Both the position numbers and the translations under genes were made by a program. From assembly GCA_902362435.1 (NCBI GenBank), contig CABIWW010000005.1, positions 62,001-126,000 on the forward strand: a stretch of DNA of 64,000 nt, read 5' to 3'. The notes beneath the pieces are model-generated. The model saw only the letters and a list, made by a program, of their open reading frames with translations, was not told the DNA's origin and searched no databases. Positions 1-8,003 of the stretch are shown one piece after another (positions within the stretch are counted from its first letter, which is position 1; every line of letters begins with the position of its first letter). Origin of the DNA: Eubacteriaceae bacterium (GTDB taxonomy: Bacteria; Bacillota; Clostridia; Peptostreptococcales; Anaerovoracaceae).

Positions 1-317
1 CAAGTGACGCAGTCTCTGTTGTGGTCTGCGAGCATGAGCTCGAGGATCATCTTCCTGTATTCTCTGATCTTAGGTGTGTTTGTCTTTATTTCCATTCCTG
101 CTTTTGGAGGAGTGGAGCATGAAGCGATGATGCTTCCTCTTTTATCTTCAACTATGCACATTCTGCATGCGCCGAATGTCGAAAGATGTGAATGGTAGCA
201 CAGTGTTGGTACTTCGAAACCGGCCTTGCGGATAAGATCCAGAAGGTTTTTCTCGCCCTCGATAGGAACGGGCCTTCCGTTTACGGTCATAGTTTTTTTA
301 TTATTAATCGTACTCAT
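1..317 (-). CDS. hydA: NADH-dependent [FeFe]-hydrogenase catalytic subunit, N-terminal part (cut by window edge)
   Basis: Only the first ~105 codons are present; the gene runs off the left edge. The ATG at 317 is preceded by AAGGAGG. The visible part is a [2Fe-2S] ferredoxin domain with cysteines 40, 51, 54 and 67, followed by the start of the His-Cys segment (LADHNRDC) that in this family precedes the [4Fe-4S] clusters and the H-cluster. It lies 2 bp downstream of the NuoF-like subunit and is third in the operon, the usual HydCBA/HndACD order. Known role of the family: H2 production or oxidation coupled to NADH and ferredoxin in the cytoplasm. The H-cluster domain is not visible, so assignment as catalytic subunit rests on this N-terminus plus context. 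Confidence 0.85.
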   Translation of the reverse strand, partial: MSTINNKKTMTVNGRPVPIEGEKNLLDLIRKAGFEVPTLCYHSHLSTFGACRMCIVEDKRGSIIASCSTPPKAGMEIKTNTPKIREYRKMILELMLADHNRDCVT

Positions 318-319
318 CT

Positions 320-2197
320 TTAGCCCTCCTTAATGGCGTTGAACTTACATTTTTCCATACATGCACCGCACTTGATACATTTAGCCGGATCGATCTCGAA
401 CGGTTCCTTGACCTTTCCGGAGATAGCGTCCACAGGACATACTCTTGAGCAGAGTGAGCAGCCCTTGCACAGATCTTTTTCGATGTAGATAGTCTTCAGT
501 GCCTGGCAGTTCTTAGTTCTGCACTTCTTCTCGACGATGTGTTCGATGTATTCGTCTCTGAAGAACTGGATCGTTGATTTTACAGGGTTTGCAGCGGTTT
601 TTCCGAGTCCGCAGAGAGCTGTCGCAGTAACTGTGTCAGCCAGCTGCTCCAGTGTTTCGAGATCGGAAAGCTCGCCGTTTCCTGCAACGATCTTTTCGAG
701 GATGTCGAGCATTCTTCTTGTACCTTCACGGCAAGGCACGCATTTACCGCATGACTCGTTCTGAGTGAAGTTCATGAAGAATCTTGCAACTTCTACCATG
801 CATGTGTCTTCGTCCATAACTACCAGACCGCCTGAACCGATCATAGCGCCTGCCTTTTTGAGGCTGTCGAAGTCGAGCGGGAGATCGAGGTGTTCTTCTG
901 TCAGACATCCGCCGGAAGGTCCGCCGATCTGTACGGCCTTGAATTTCTTGCCGCCTCTGATGCCGCCGCCGATATCGTAGATTACCTGTCTTAAAGTAGT
1001 TCCCATAGGTACTTCGATAAGACCTGTGTTCACGATGTTACCGGTCAGTGCGAACGCCTTTGTTCCGGGGCTCTTTTCAGGTCCGATCGACTTGTACCAG
1101 TCTGCACCCTTCTGGATGATGATAGGTACGTTTGCAAATGTTTCAACGTTGTTGAGGAGTGTAGGCTTGCCGAAAAGTCCGTGTTCAACAGTACGCGGAG
1201 GCTTTACACGAGGCATACCTCTGTTTCCTTCTATAGATGTAGTCAGGGCACTTCCTTCACCGCAAACGAATGCGCCTGCGCCCTTTACGATATGTAAATC
1301 AAAGCAGAAGTCGGTTCCCAGGATATTGTCTCCGAGAAGCCCGATCTCTCTTGCCTGCTTGATGGCATTGTCGAGTCTCTCTACTGCGAGAGGATATTCA
1401 GCTCTTACATAGATGTAGCCTTCTTTTGCTCCTGAAACGTAGCCGGCGATCATCATACCTTCGAGCATCTTGTGAGGGTCGCCTTCCATGATACTTCTGT
1501 CCATGAATGCGCCGGGGTCTCCCTCGTCTCCGTTACATACGACGTATTTCTCAGCTGATTTCTGGTTCTTCACCTGCGACCATTTTCTGCCTGCAGGGAA
1601 GCCTGCGCCGCCTCTTCCTCTCAGGTTCGAATCAGTGATGATCTTGATAGTTTCATCAGGTGTCTGCTCGAACATTACTTTTTCGAGGGAAGTGTATCCG
1701 CCGTAAGCTATGTATTCCTTGATGGACTCAGCGTCGATCTGTCCGCAGTCCTCGAGGACGATCCTCGTCTGGTGCTTGTAGAACGGGATCTCTTCCTGTT
1801 CTGGATATTGTATACCGTCTCTGTGATAGATGAGTCTCTCTACTACGTCATCCCCTACGATGGATTTTTCAACGATCTCTTTACAGTCGTCTACTGTGAC
1901 CTTGAGGTAGAAGAGCTTTGAAGGTTCTATCCTGAGTACAGGTCCCATTTCGCAGAAGCCGTGGCATCCGCTCTTCTTGAGGCCTATACTGCTCTGACAG
2001 GCGTCTGAATCGAGAGATACTTCGCAGTTGAGGCCTGCTTCTTCAACGAGTTTTTTTATTTCCTCATAGATATCCATCGATCCGCCGGCAACGCATCCTG
2101 TTCCGCCGCAGACATAGATCTTCTTTTTCTGTGTGTCTATGTGGCTCAGAAATTCTTTTCTGTATTTGTCTAAATGACTTCTATCTGTTATTTTCAT
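320..2197 (-). CDS. hydB: NADH-dependent hydrogenase NuoF-like flavoprotein subunit
   Basis: A 625-residue NADH/FMN subunit. Order of parts: thioredoxin-like [2Fe-2S] domain (Cys 30, 35, 78, 82), FMN/NADH domain with GRGGAGF at 194-200 and the CNGDEGDPGAF loop near 221-231, SLBB region, [4Fe-4S] motif ESCGKCVPC at 481-489 with Cys529, and a C-terminal 2x[4Fe-4S] ferredoxin (CKGCSLCSRVC at 577-587; CIKCGACMEKC at 607-617). Length and order match HydB/HndC of electron-bifurcating hydrogenases, where this subunit takes electrons from NADH. It sits between the NuoE-like and catalytic subunits with gaps of 9 and 2 bp, so co-translation is expected. Confidence 0.93.
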   Translation of the reverse strand: MKITDRSHLDKYRKEFLSHIDTQKKKIYVCGGTGCVAGGSMDIYEEIKKLVEEAGLNCEVSLDSDACQSSIGLKKSGCHGFCEMGPVLRIEPSKLFYLKVTVDDCKEIVEKSIVGDDVVERLIYHRDGIQYPEQEEIPFYKHQTRIVLEDCGQIDAESIKEYIAYGGYTSLEKVMFEQTPDETIKIITDSNLRGRGGAGFPAGRKWSQVKNQKSAEKYVVCNGDEGDPGAFMDRSIMEGDPHKMLEGMMIAGYVSGAKEGYIYVRAEYPLAVERLDNAIKQAREIGLLGDNILGTDFCFDLHIVKGAGAFVCGEGSALTTSIEGNRGMPRVKPPRTVEHGLFGKPTLLNNVETFANVPIIIQKGADWYKSIGPEKSPGTKAFALTGNIVNTGLIEVPMGTTLRQVIYDIGGGIRGGKKFKAVQIGGPSGGCLTEEHLDLPLDFDSLKKAGAMIGSGGLVVMDEDTCMVEVARFFMNFTQNESCGKCVPCREGTRRMLDILEKIVAGNGELSDLETLEQLADTVTATALCGLGKTAANPVKSTIQFFRDEYIEHIVEKKCRTKNCQALKTIYIEKDLCKGCSLCSRVCPVDAISGKVKEPFEIDPAKCIKCGACMEKCKFNAIKEG

Positions 2198-2206
2198 GCG
2201 TTCCTC

Positions 2207-2671
2207 CTATTCCAGTTCTTCCAGTAAGGCTGTAGCCGATTCGGGGGTCATTGCAGGATATACCTTATCGTTTACGGTCATTACAGGAGCAAGTCCGCAT
2301 GCTCCGAGACATGAAACCGTTTCAACGGTAAAGAGTCCGTCGTCCGTAGTCTTCTTGTCATTTGAAAGATTGAGACTGTTTCTGAGCGCGTTTAAAATAG
2401 GAATGGATTTTCTGACATGACATGCAGTTCCATCGCATATTTTGATAACGTATTTTCCTTTTGGTTCTAATGAGAAGTTTTCATAGAATGTTGCAACGCT
2501 GTAGATCTTGGCAAGACTTACATTGATTTTCGCTGCAAGATACACAAGCGCTTCTTTCGGAAGGTATCTGTACTCTTCCTGGATGTCCTGTAAAATAGCG
2601 ACAATTGGTTTTCGGTCGCTGTGACGAGCAACTATTTCGTCGATCGTCGCGGTCATTTTTTCGTGATCCAT
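2207..2671 (-). CDS. hydC: NADH-dependent hydrogenase NuoE-like [2Fe-2S] subunit
   Basis: A 154-residue thioredoxin-fold ferredoxin of the NuoE/HndA family. The binding motifs are KICDGTACHV and ETVSCLGACGLAP. I choose ATG 2671 because it follows GAAAGGG at normal spacing; the in-frame ATG at 2692 lies upstream of that site and has none of its own. It is the first gene of the hydCBA operon and would relay electrons between NADH-derived flavin and the other clusters. A promoter-like sequence lies 83-111 bp upstream. Confidence 0.9.
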   Translation of the reverse strand: MDHEKMTATIDEIVARHSDRKPIVAILQDIQEEYRYLPKEALVYLAAKINVSLAKIYSVATFYENFSLEPKGKYVIKICDGTACHVRKSIPILNALRNSLNLSNDKKTTDDGLFTVETVSCLGACGLAPVMTVNDKVYPAMTPESATALLEELE

Positions 2672-2753
2672 GTTGGTTTGCCCTTTCTGCATTGAAGTTT
2701 GTTAACGGTGTTCTGAGTTTTCAATAAACTTTGATAAATGATAATACAAAAAT

Positions 2754-2782
2754 ATTTTACAGTATAGTTAAAAAATTGTCTA
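2754..2782 (-). promoter_or_regulatory. Candidate promoter of the hydCBA operon
   Basis: On the minus strand TAGACA (2777-2782) and TAAAAT (2754-2759) are separated by exactly 17 bp, each one mismatch from consensus. The surroundings are AT-rich, and a short dyad (TTGC...GCAA, around 2810-2825) lies just upstream. Redox control by a Rex-type repressor would be plausible but no full Rex box is present. Confidence 0.6.
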
Positions 2783-2878
2783 TAGTTTTACTCGGAAATG
2801 TTAATTTTCTTGCGCAAAAATTGCAATTAAAGGTATTGAGTTGCGGTGCGGAAACTACTTTTCTGGGTTAGCGAAGGC

Positions 2879-3859
2879 TTAAAGTCGCACAGAAATCTCT
2901 CCTGAGGTCAGAGTTTCACGTTTTCCGTCGGTATAGATCACTTCAAGACCACCGTCGTCATCGATGCCGAGCACTTTAGCAGGCATGCCTTCGAGCTCTT
3001 TTTCCGGCGCGACGCTGTAGACTCCTTTGTACACTGTGACGTTTTTTCCGATCACCATGCTTCGCTTTCGATAATCCTGAATGAATTCACGGGATTCTAT
3101 ATTTTCTGCAAAATTGAGCATCCTTGATATTATTTCGGCGGTGAGAGCAGATCTTGAGTAGTCCCCGTCGACAGCTCCGACAGTATCGCGGAGCTCGTCA
3201 GGGAAATCTTTGACAGAAGTGTTAACGCCGATCCCGATGACGAGCGATTCGATGTGACCGGTCTCAAAATCTGAGATGCCTTCGGTAAGTGTGCCGCAGA
3301 TCTTTTTTCCATCAAGATAAACGTCGTTCACCCATTTTATCTGGGCATGTCTGCCGCATACGCTTTCGATGGCCTGTGCGACTGCGACTGCTGCTGCTGC
3401 TGTGACGAGCACGGATTTACTGAGGTCGAATGTCGGTTTGATGATGATACTGAGATATATGCCTTCGCGCGGTGAGAAGAAGCTCCTGCCGAGACGACCC
3501 TTGCCGGCAGTCTGCTGCATGGCAATGACTGTGGTGCCGTGAGGTGCGTTTTCCAGCGCGAGCTGCTTGGCGCGGTTGTTTGTTGAATCCAGTGTATCGT
3601 AAATATACAGTCTGTTATTTTTATATCTTGTGAAAAGGTGCTCTCGGAGGCTTTTTTCGGTTATTACGTCTTCTTCATGGATCAGATGGTATCCGCGGTT
3701 CGTCACAGCCTTTATGGTGTAGCCTTCATCGCGGAGTATGCGGATGGCTTTCCATACGGCGGTGCGCGATATGCCGAGCTCTTCGGAAAGCGCTTCTCCT
3801 GACAGATAATTTTCGCCGCTGCGCTGCAGGGCTTCTAATACGAGGTCTTTAGTTGCCAT
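2879..3859 (-). CDS. birA: Biotin operon repressor / biotin-[acetyl-CoA-carboxylase] ligase
   Basis: A 326-residue BirA of the class with an N-terminal winged-helix DNA-binding domain (residues ~1-65, including SGEALSEELGISRTAVWKAI), a central ligase domain with the biotinyl-AMP motif AGKGRLGR and KWVNDV, and a C-terminal SH3-like domain. It activates biotin to biotinyl-AMP, biotinylates carrier proteins, and in the HTH class also represses biotin genes. The start at 3859 follows AAGGAG with 6-nt spacing; a longer reading to 3910 lacks a ribosome binding site. No biotin synthesis genes are nearby. Confidence 0.93.
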   Translation of the reverse strand: MATKDLVLEALQRSGENYLSGEALSEELGISRTAVWKAIRILRDEGYTIKAVTNRGYHLIHEEDVITEKSLREHLFTRYKNNRLYIYDTLDSTNNRAKQLALENAPHGTTVIAMQQTAGKGRLGRSFFSPREGIYLSIIIKPTFDLSKSVLVTAAAAVAVAQAIESVCGRHAQIKWVNDVYLDGKKICGTLTEGISDFETGHIESLVIGIGVNTSVKDFPDELRDTVGAVDGDYSRSALTAEIISRMLNFAENIESREFIQDYRKRSMVIGKNVTVYKGVYSVAPEKELEGMPAKVLGIDDDGGLEVIYTDGKRETLTSGEISVRL

Positions 3860-4041
3860 GTTTTTCTCCTTGAAAAATTGATTTCGTTCATGTGAGCTGC
3901 GTATGGTCACAGACGGTATGTTATACCGGCGCCCGGCAGCCTGCCGTCAGGCGATCGGGCAGCCGGACGATCGGACGATTGAACAGCCTGCGGCCTGCGG
4001 CACACAGCCTGCACTCGCGAACGGGTGCGCTTTGCATATGA

Positions 4042-4920
4042 TCAGTCGAGCTCCTGCTGGAGCATCTCCAGGAATTTCCCTGCTGCCGCGGAAAAGAACT
4101 GGTATTTTTTCCACGCGATGAACAGCTCTGCGTCTATAGCCGGCTCGAAAGGGCGGAAGCAGACCGCGCTTTCGCCTGACGTGTCCAGCAGCTTGTCGAT
4201 GCATACCGCGCAGCCGAGACCTTCCTCGACCATGATCGCGGCGTTGTATATCAGGTTGTATGTCCCGGCCGGATTGAGTTCTTCGAACGGCCGGCCGAGC
4301 CATCCGGAGAGCTCGTTCTGGATCAGCGCCTGCCGCGAGCACAGGATCGGGACGTTCATCAGCATTTCGGGCGTTACAGCTTCGTGAGCTGCGAGAGGAT
4401 CGTCCTTGCGGAGTATCAGTCCCCAGCGGTGATGATAGGGAAGTTTGAGATAGTCGTACTTTTTCAGATCGGTCATGCCGACGAACAGCGCGAAGTCGAT
4501 GAGCCCCTTGTCGAGGCGATCGGACACATCCTCGCCGTTGCCGCTGAACAGGTGGAAGCGTATGCCGGGATAGCGGCTGCGCATTTTGTAAAGCGTCCTG
4601 CCGAGGTAGCGCACGGCTCCGGTCTCTCCGCTGCCTATGAATATGTCGCCTGAAATGGAGCCTACTCCCGCGGCGAAATCGGCTTCTGTCTTGTCCGCGA
4701 GCTCTACGATCTCCTGGGCGCGCTTCCTGAGGAACATGCCTTCCTCGGTGAGCGTGATCTTCCGGTTGCCTCTGGTGAAAAGCTTCTTGCCGAGCTCTTC
4801 TTCTAGCTCCCGTAGCTGTTTGGACAGGGTAGGCTGTGTGATATGGAGTGTTTCGGCGGCGGCGGTGATGCTCTGCTCCCGTGCCACTGCGAGAAAATAT
4901 CTCAAAACGCGAAGTTCCAT
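4042..4920 (-). CDS. LysR-family transcriptional regulator
   Basis: A 292-residue LTTR. The N-terminal HTH (residues ~1-60, MELRVLRYFLAVAREQSITAAAETLHITQPTLSKQ region) is followed by a periplasmic-binding-like effector domain. It is divergent from the small gene, cupin, CMD protein and aldo/keto reductase at 5052-7542, the usual arrangement for an LTTR that controls its divergent neighbours. A consensus-like promoter lies in the shared intergenic region and overlaps one copy of an 11-bp direct repeat, suggesting autoregulation. The effector cannot be told from sequence. Confidence 0.93.
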   Translation of the reverse strand: MELRVLRYFLAVAREQSITAAAETLHITQPTLSKQLRELEEELGKKLFTRGNRKITLTEEGMFLRKRAQEIVELADKTEADFAAGVGSISGDIFIGSGETGAVRYLGRTLYKMRSRYPGIRFHLFSGNGEDVSDRLDKGLIDFALFVGMTDLKKYDYLKLPYHHRWGLILRKDDPLAAHEAVTPEMLMNVPILCSRQALIQNELSGWLGRPFEELNPAGTYNLIYNAAIMVEEGLGCAVCIDKLLDTSGESAVCFRPFEPAIDAELFIAWKKYQFFSAAAGKFLEMLQQELD

Positions 4921-4955
4921 GGGCGGTCTCCTCTCTGAAAATTTTTCTATACATT

Positions 4956-4984
4956 ATTATAAGTATTCATATCAGCTATGACAA
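4956..4984 (-). promoter_or_regulatory. Promoter of the LysR gene
   Basis: On the minus strand TTGTCA (4979-4984) and TATAAT (4956-4961) are 17 bp apart, 36 bp upstream of the LysR start codon. The -10 overlaps the first copy of the direct repeat TTATAAGTATT (4957-4967). Confidence 0.65.
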
Positions 4985-5003
4985 GCCATACTTTATAAGT
5001 ATT
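4957..5003. repeat. Paired 11-bp direct repeats between divergent genes, candidate LTTR operator
   Basis: TTATAAGTATT occurs at 4957-4967 and again at 4993-5003, 36 bp start to start. One copy covers the LysR -10 and the other abuts the -35 of the divergent operon. This is the geometry expected of an LTTR that represses itself and activates its neighbour; binding is inferred. Confidence 0.45.
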
Positions 5004-5031
5004 TGTTATTGCGCGGCGGCGGGGTTAAAAT
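5003..5031 (+). promoter_or_regulatory. Candidate promoter of the divergent operon
   Basis: TTGTTA (5003-5008) and TAAAAT (5026-5031) are 17 bp apart, ending 20 bp before the ATG at 5052. The -35 is weak (4 of 6), consistent with a need for an activator. Confidence 0.5.
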
Positions 5032-5051
5032 ACCGGTGTAGGAGGCAGAAG

Positions 5052-5411
5052 ATGAGATCGATGGAAGGAAAAACTGACAAGATCAGGCAGATCCTGGCGG
5101 ATGCAGGATGTGACGCTGACGAAATAGAAGCTTTTATCGACTGTCACCGCAGCTGCAGCGCAGACGAGCAGATGAGGATGCTCTGCAGGTACAGGAAGGA
5201 TCTGCTGTGCAGGACGCACGAGGCTCAGCGGCAGCTTGAGTGTATGGATCATTTCATATACCAGATGGAAAACGGCGGCCCGGGCGTCTGCGAGACTGTG
5301 TGCGGCACGTCGTGTGACGGCAGAGAAGGCAGAAAGAAAAGCCGCGATAAAAAGAAGAAAAACGATAATAATGAAAATGATAAAGAGGAAGATGAGGAGG
5401 GAGCGGAATGA
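5052..5411 (+). CDS. Small MerR-linker-like helical protein with acidic/basic tail, unknown function
   Basis: A 119-residue cytoplasmic protein I do not recognise with certainty. Residues ~1-75 look helical and contain several cysteines; the section around HRSCSADEQMRMLCRYRKDLL resembles the C-terminal helical region of MerR-type proteins, but no DNA-binding domain is present. The tail from ~90 is a run of Lys, Asp, Asn and Glu. ATG 5052 follows GGAGG by 7 nt. The stop overlaps the cupin start as ATGA, so the two are translationally coupled and probably function together under the divergent LysR protein. Confidence 0.7.
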   Translation: MRSMEGKTDKIRQILADAGCDADEIEAFIDCHRSCSADEQMRMLCRYRKDLLCRTHEAQRQLECMDHFIYQMENGGPGVCETVCGTSCDGREGRKKSRDKKKKNDNNENDKEEDEEGAE

Positions 5412-5821
5412 AACCGTATGAAGAGAGCAGCATTTTCCCGGTTGGTGGGGAGAACACAGCGTTTGCACAGTATTTTGACGGCACGAGCTATCTCAACATG
5501 CTGTCGCTGGAGCAGGTGGTCGTAGGAAATGTGACGTTCGAGCCGGGCTGCCGCAATCACTGGCATATACACAAGGCGTCGGAAGGCGGCGGTCAGATAC
5601 TGCTGGTGACGGCAGGTCGAGGATATTACCAGGAATGGGGCGAGGAGCCTCAGGAGCTTCACCCGGGAGATGTAGTGAATATCTCGCCGAATGTAAAGCA
5701 CTGGCACGGAGCAGCGCCGGACAGCGCATTCCAGCATCTGGCGATAGAAGTGCCGGGCAAAGACACAGCGAGCGAGTGGTGTGAACCGGTAGATGAGGCT
5801 TTTTACAAAAGCCTGAAATAA
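5408..5821 (+). CDS. Cupin-domain protein
   Basis: A 137-residue single-domain cupin. Metal-ligand-type residues are in NHWHIHK (motif 1) and in the second motif ending HPGDVVNISPNVKHWHGA. Such small cupins often sit with CMD-family proteins and aldo/keto reductases in clostridial LysR-controlled clusters, as here; their substrate is generally unknown. The start overlaps the upstream stop by 4 bp. Confidence 0.85.
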   Translation: MKPYEESSIFPVGGENTAFAQYFDGTSYLNMLSLEQVVVGNVTFEPGCRNHWHIHKASEGGGQILLVTAGRGYYQEWGEEPQELHPGDVVNISPNVKHWHGAAPDSAFQHLAIEVPGKDTASEWCEPVDEAFYKSLK

Positions 5822-5988
5822 TATCGGAAGGCGGCGCAGCAGGCTCCGCCAGTGTAATGTGCTGAATTCAGAACAGCGGCGCAGGCACATTGTGCTGAAG
5901 TCGAAGCAGCGCATGCAGCGGCACGGCAGGTGCCGCAGGCATTCCGGCTCCCGTCAGGGAGGCGGTACCGAAGTGAGGAGGTAATGAC

Positions 5989-6315
5989 ATGGTAAAACAG
6001 ACAGCAGGAAGAGACGCGCTTGGCGAATTTGCACCTAAATTCGCAGAGCTTAACGATGACGTATTATTTGGAGAGGTGTGGAGCCGCGAAAGCGAATTAT
6101 CACTGCGCGACCGCAGCATCGTGACTGTGGTTTCGCTGATGGCGCAGGGGCTGGTGGATTCATCATTTGAATATCATCTGCAGTCCGCAAAGAAAAACGG
6201 CGTGACTAAGACTGAGATCGCGGAGATAATCACACACGCAGCGTTTTACGCCGGCTGGCCGAAAGCATGGGCAGCATTCAACATGGCGAAAAAAGTGTGG
6301 ACTGACGAGGAATAA
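5989..6315 (+). CDS. Carboxymuconolactone decarboxylase (CMD) family protein
   Basis: A 108-residue helical CMD-fold protein (conserved section RDRSIVTVVSLMAQG, then ITHAAFYAGWPKAWAAFN). The CxxC redox pair of AhpD-type members is absent, so a peroxidase role is unlikely. GGAGG precedes the ATG. The 167 bp upstream are GC-rich and hold no gene. It belongs to the LysR-divergent cluster between the cupin and the aldo/keto reductase. The reaction is unknown; a role in handling a small carbonyl or aromatic substrate is inference. Confidence 0.88.
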   Translation: MVKQTAGRDALGEFAPKFAELNDDVLFGEVWSRESELSLRDRSIVTVVSLMAQGLVDSSFEYHLQSAKKNGVTKTEIAEIITHAAFYAGWPKAWAAFNMAKKVWTDEE

Positions 6316-6405
6316 TAAAACAGGCGGCATGGCCGTGGCGGCCGCAGCTTCAGCAGTCGCGGCGGCCGGGAAGAATGATCGCAAATAGTAAAAACGGAGG
6401 AAACT

Positions 6406-7542
6406 ATGATATATAAGGATTTTCAGGGGAAAAAGCTTTCGACGCTCGGAATGGGCGCGATGAGACTGCCGGTGATCGACGGTGACGACACTAAAGTCGA
6501 CAATGACAAGGTAAAAGAGATGGTGGCGTATGCCATGGAAAAGGGCGTAAATTACTACGACACCGCGTGGGGCTATCACGGCGGCAATTCGGAGCTGGCG
6601 ATGGGCGAGGCGCTGAGCGCATATCCGAGGGAGAGCTTCTATCTTGCGGATAAATTCCCCGGATACGATCTTTCCAATATGGACAAGGTGGAGGAGATAT
6701 TCGAGAAACAGCTGGAGAAGTGCCAGGTGGAGTATTTTGATTTTTATCTCTTCCATAATGTATGCGAGATGAATATCGAGCAGTATCTCGACGAAAGCCA
6801 CGGTATAATGGATTATCTGTGGAAGCAGAAGCAGAACGGCAGGATAAAGCACCTGGGATTTTCCGTACACGGCAGCTTTGATGTAGCTCAGAAATTTCTC
6901 GAAAAGTACGGCGACAGGATGGAGTTCTGCCAGGTGCAGCTGAATTATCTGGATCTGACGTTCCAGAAGGCTGATGCAAAGCTTGAGCTGCTCAAGGAGC
7001 GCGGCATTCCTGTATGGGTCATGGAACCGCTCCGCGGAGGTCGTCTGGCAGAGCTTTCCGAAGAGCATACTGCAAAGCTCAAGGCTCTCAGACCTGACGA
7101 GACCGTTCCTGCATGGGCGTTCAGATTCCTGCAGTCGTTCCCGGAAGTAGTAGTGACGCTGTCAGGTATGTCGAATTTCGATCAGCTCAAGGCCAACATC
7201 GATACGTTCGAAACGGACGCACCGCTTGATGAAAAGGAAATGGAAACTATCTCGAAGATCGCTGAGGAGATGCTGAGCGTGGAGACTCTGCCTTGCACTG
7301 CATGTCACTACTGTACGAGCCACTGTCCGAAGGGCCTCGATATCCCTGAACTTCTCAAGCTGTACAATGAGCACAGCTTCACGGGCGGCGGGTTCCTGGC
7401 CCCGATGGCTGTAAGTGCTCTGCCGAAAGACAAGCAGCCGGGCGCATGCATCGGATGCAGGAGATGCGAGAAGGTCTGTCCTCAGCAGATCAAGATCTCA
7501 GAAGCGCTGGCTGATTTCGCGGAAAAGCTCGGGAAGAAATAA
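6406..7542 (+). CDS. Aldo/keto reductase with C-terminal 2x[4Fe-4S] ferredoxin domain
   Basis: A 378-residue AKR. The (beta/alpha)8 domain spans ~1-285 with tetrad candidates in NYYDTAWGYHGG (Asp, Tyr), YLADKFPG (Lys) and FYLFHNV (His). The C-terminus carries CTACHYCTSHCPKG and CIGCRRCEKVCP, a bacterial ferredoxin pair. This architecture is common in anaerobes and suggests electron input from ferredoxin in place of, or together with, NAD(P)H. The start follows GGAGG. It is the last gene of the LysR-divergent cluster; tandem hairpins follow within 300 bp. Confidence 0.93.
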   Translation: MIYKDFQGKKLSTLGMGAMRLPVIDGDDTKVDNDKVKEMVAYAMEKGVNYYDTAWGYHGGNSELAMGEALSAYPRESFYLADKFPGYDLSNMDKVEEIFEKQLEKCQVEYFDFYLFHNVCEMNIEQYLDESHGIMDYLWKQKQNGRIKHLGFSVHGSFDVAQKFLEKYGDRMEFCQVQLNYLDLTFQKADAKLELLKERGIPVWVMEPLRGGRLAELSEEHTAKLKALRPDETVPAWAFRFLQSFPEVVVTLSGMSNFDQLKANIDTFETDAPLDEKEMETISKIAEEMLSVETLPCTACHYCTSHCPKGLDIPELLKLYNEHSFTGGGFLAPMAVSALPKDKQPGACIGCRRCEKVCPQQIKISEALADFAEKLGKK

Positions 7543-7711
7543 GAAGACAGGAGACTGCAAGTCGCGGGCTGCGAGATGGCAAAGCGGGCGCGGGAGTCGC
7601 TGGATCTCTGAGGCGTTGCTTTGCGGATCATGAAGCCGGGCTCGTGTGGATATGCGAGCATGCAGTATCGCCGGGTGCCACAGGATTTATGTGAAAACCA
7701 AAAATCATTTG
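7543..7711. other. Intergenic, no gene seen
   Basis: First part of a 461-bp gap. GC-rich, with no credible reading frame and no ribosome binding site. Confidence 0.6.
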
Positions 7712-7759
7712 CCGGATGGCTGTTGTTGGTAAAAACAGCAGTTATCCGGTTGTTTTTTT
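7712..7759 (+). terminator. Rho-independent terminator after the aldo/keto reductase cluster
   Basis: CCGGAT and CTGTT arms pair with AACAG and ATCCGG, followed directly by a tract of nine T in ten bases (7750-7759). Confidence 0.75.
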
Positions 7760-7766
7760 GATTGTG

Positions 7767-7810
7767 AATACCAAGAATGAAAAATTGATGAGCTGTTCTT
7801 GGTATTTTTC
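7767..7810 (+). terminator. Second hairpin with T tract
   Basis: AATACCAAGAA (7767-7777) pairs perfectly with TTCTTGGTATT (7796-7806), then TTTC. It backs up the terminator just upstream; it could also stop minus-strand transcripts. Confidence 0.6.
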
Positions 7811-7909
7811 ATGCAAAAATGCCGAGATTTTCATGAGAAAGTTACCAAAAAATCGCAGGTCAAATCAGCATCTTGGTAAACGGCTTTTGCATAAAATTCA
7901 AAACGGTCC

Positions 7910-7940
7910 TTGACTATACGGTAACCGTACAGTTTAAAAT
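7910..7940 (+). promoter_or_regulatory. MerR-type promoter/operator upstream of the EamA transporter
   Basis: TTGACT (7910-7915) and TAAAAT (7935-7940) are 19 bp apart, the over-long spacing typical of MerR-activated promoters. The spacer holds a dyad centred on 7923: TACGGT-A-ACCGTA is perfect, and it extends to ACT...AGT with one mismatched pair. No MerR gene lies in the window, so the regulator would act from elsewhere. Confidence 0.65.
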
Positions 7941-8003
7941 TTACGCAGGAGTTTTAAAAAAGGAATTTTTTCACAAAAAATCTTGCAGAAAGGATGATAT
8001 TGT

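Noticed and set aside
2693..2878. Rex-repressor box upstream of the hydrogenase operon
   Set aside because: Half-sites such as TTGTTAA and GTTAA occur, but no properly spaced palindrome.
3947..4954. A 335-codon minus-strand frame across the LysR gene
   Set aside because: It is Arg- and Pro-rich, overlaps the clear LysR gene in another frame and has no domain.
7716..7913. A 65-residue frame between the aldo/keto reductase and the transporter
   Set aside because: It runs through two terminator hairpins and lacks a ribosome binding site.
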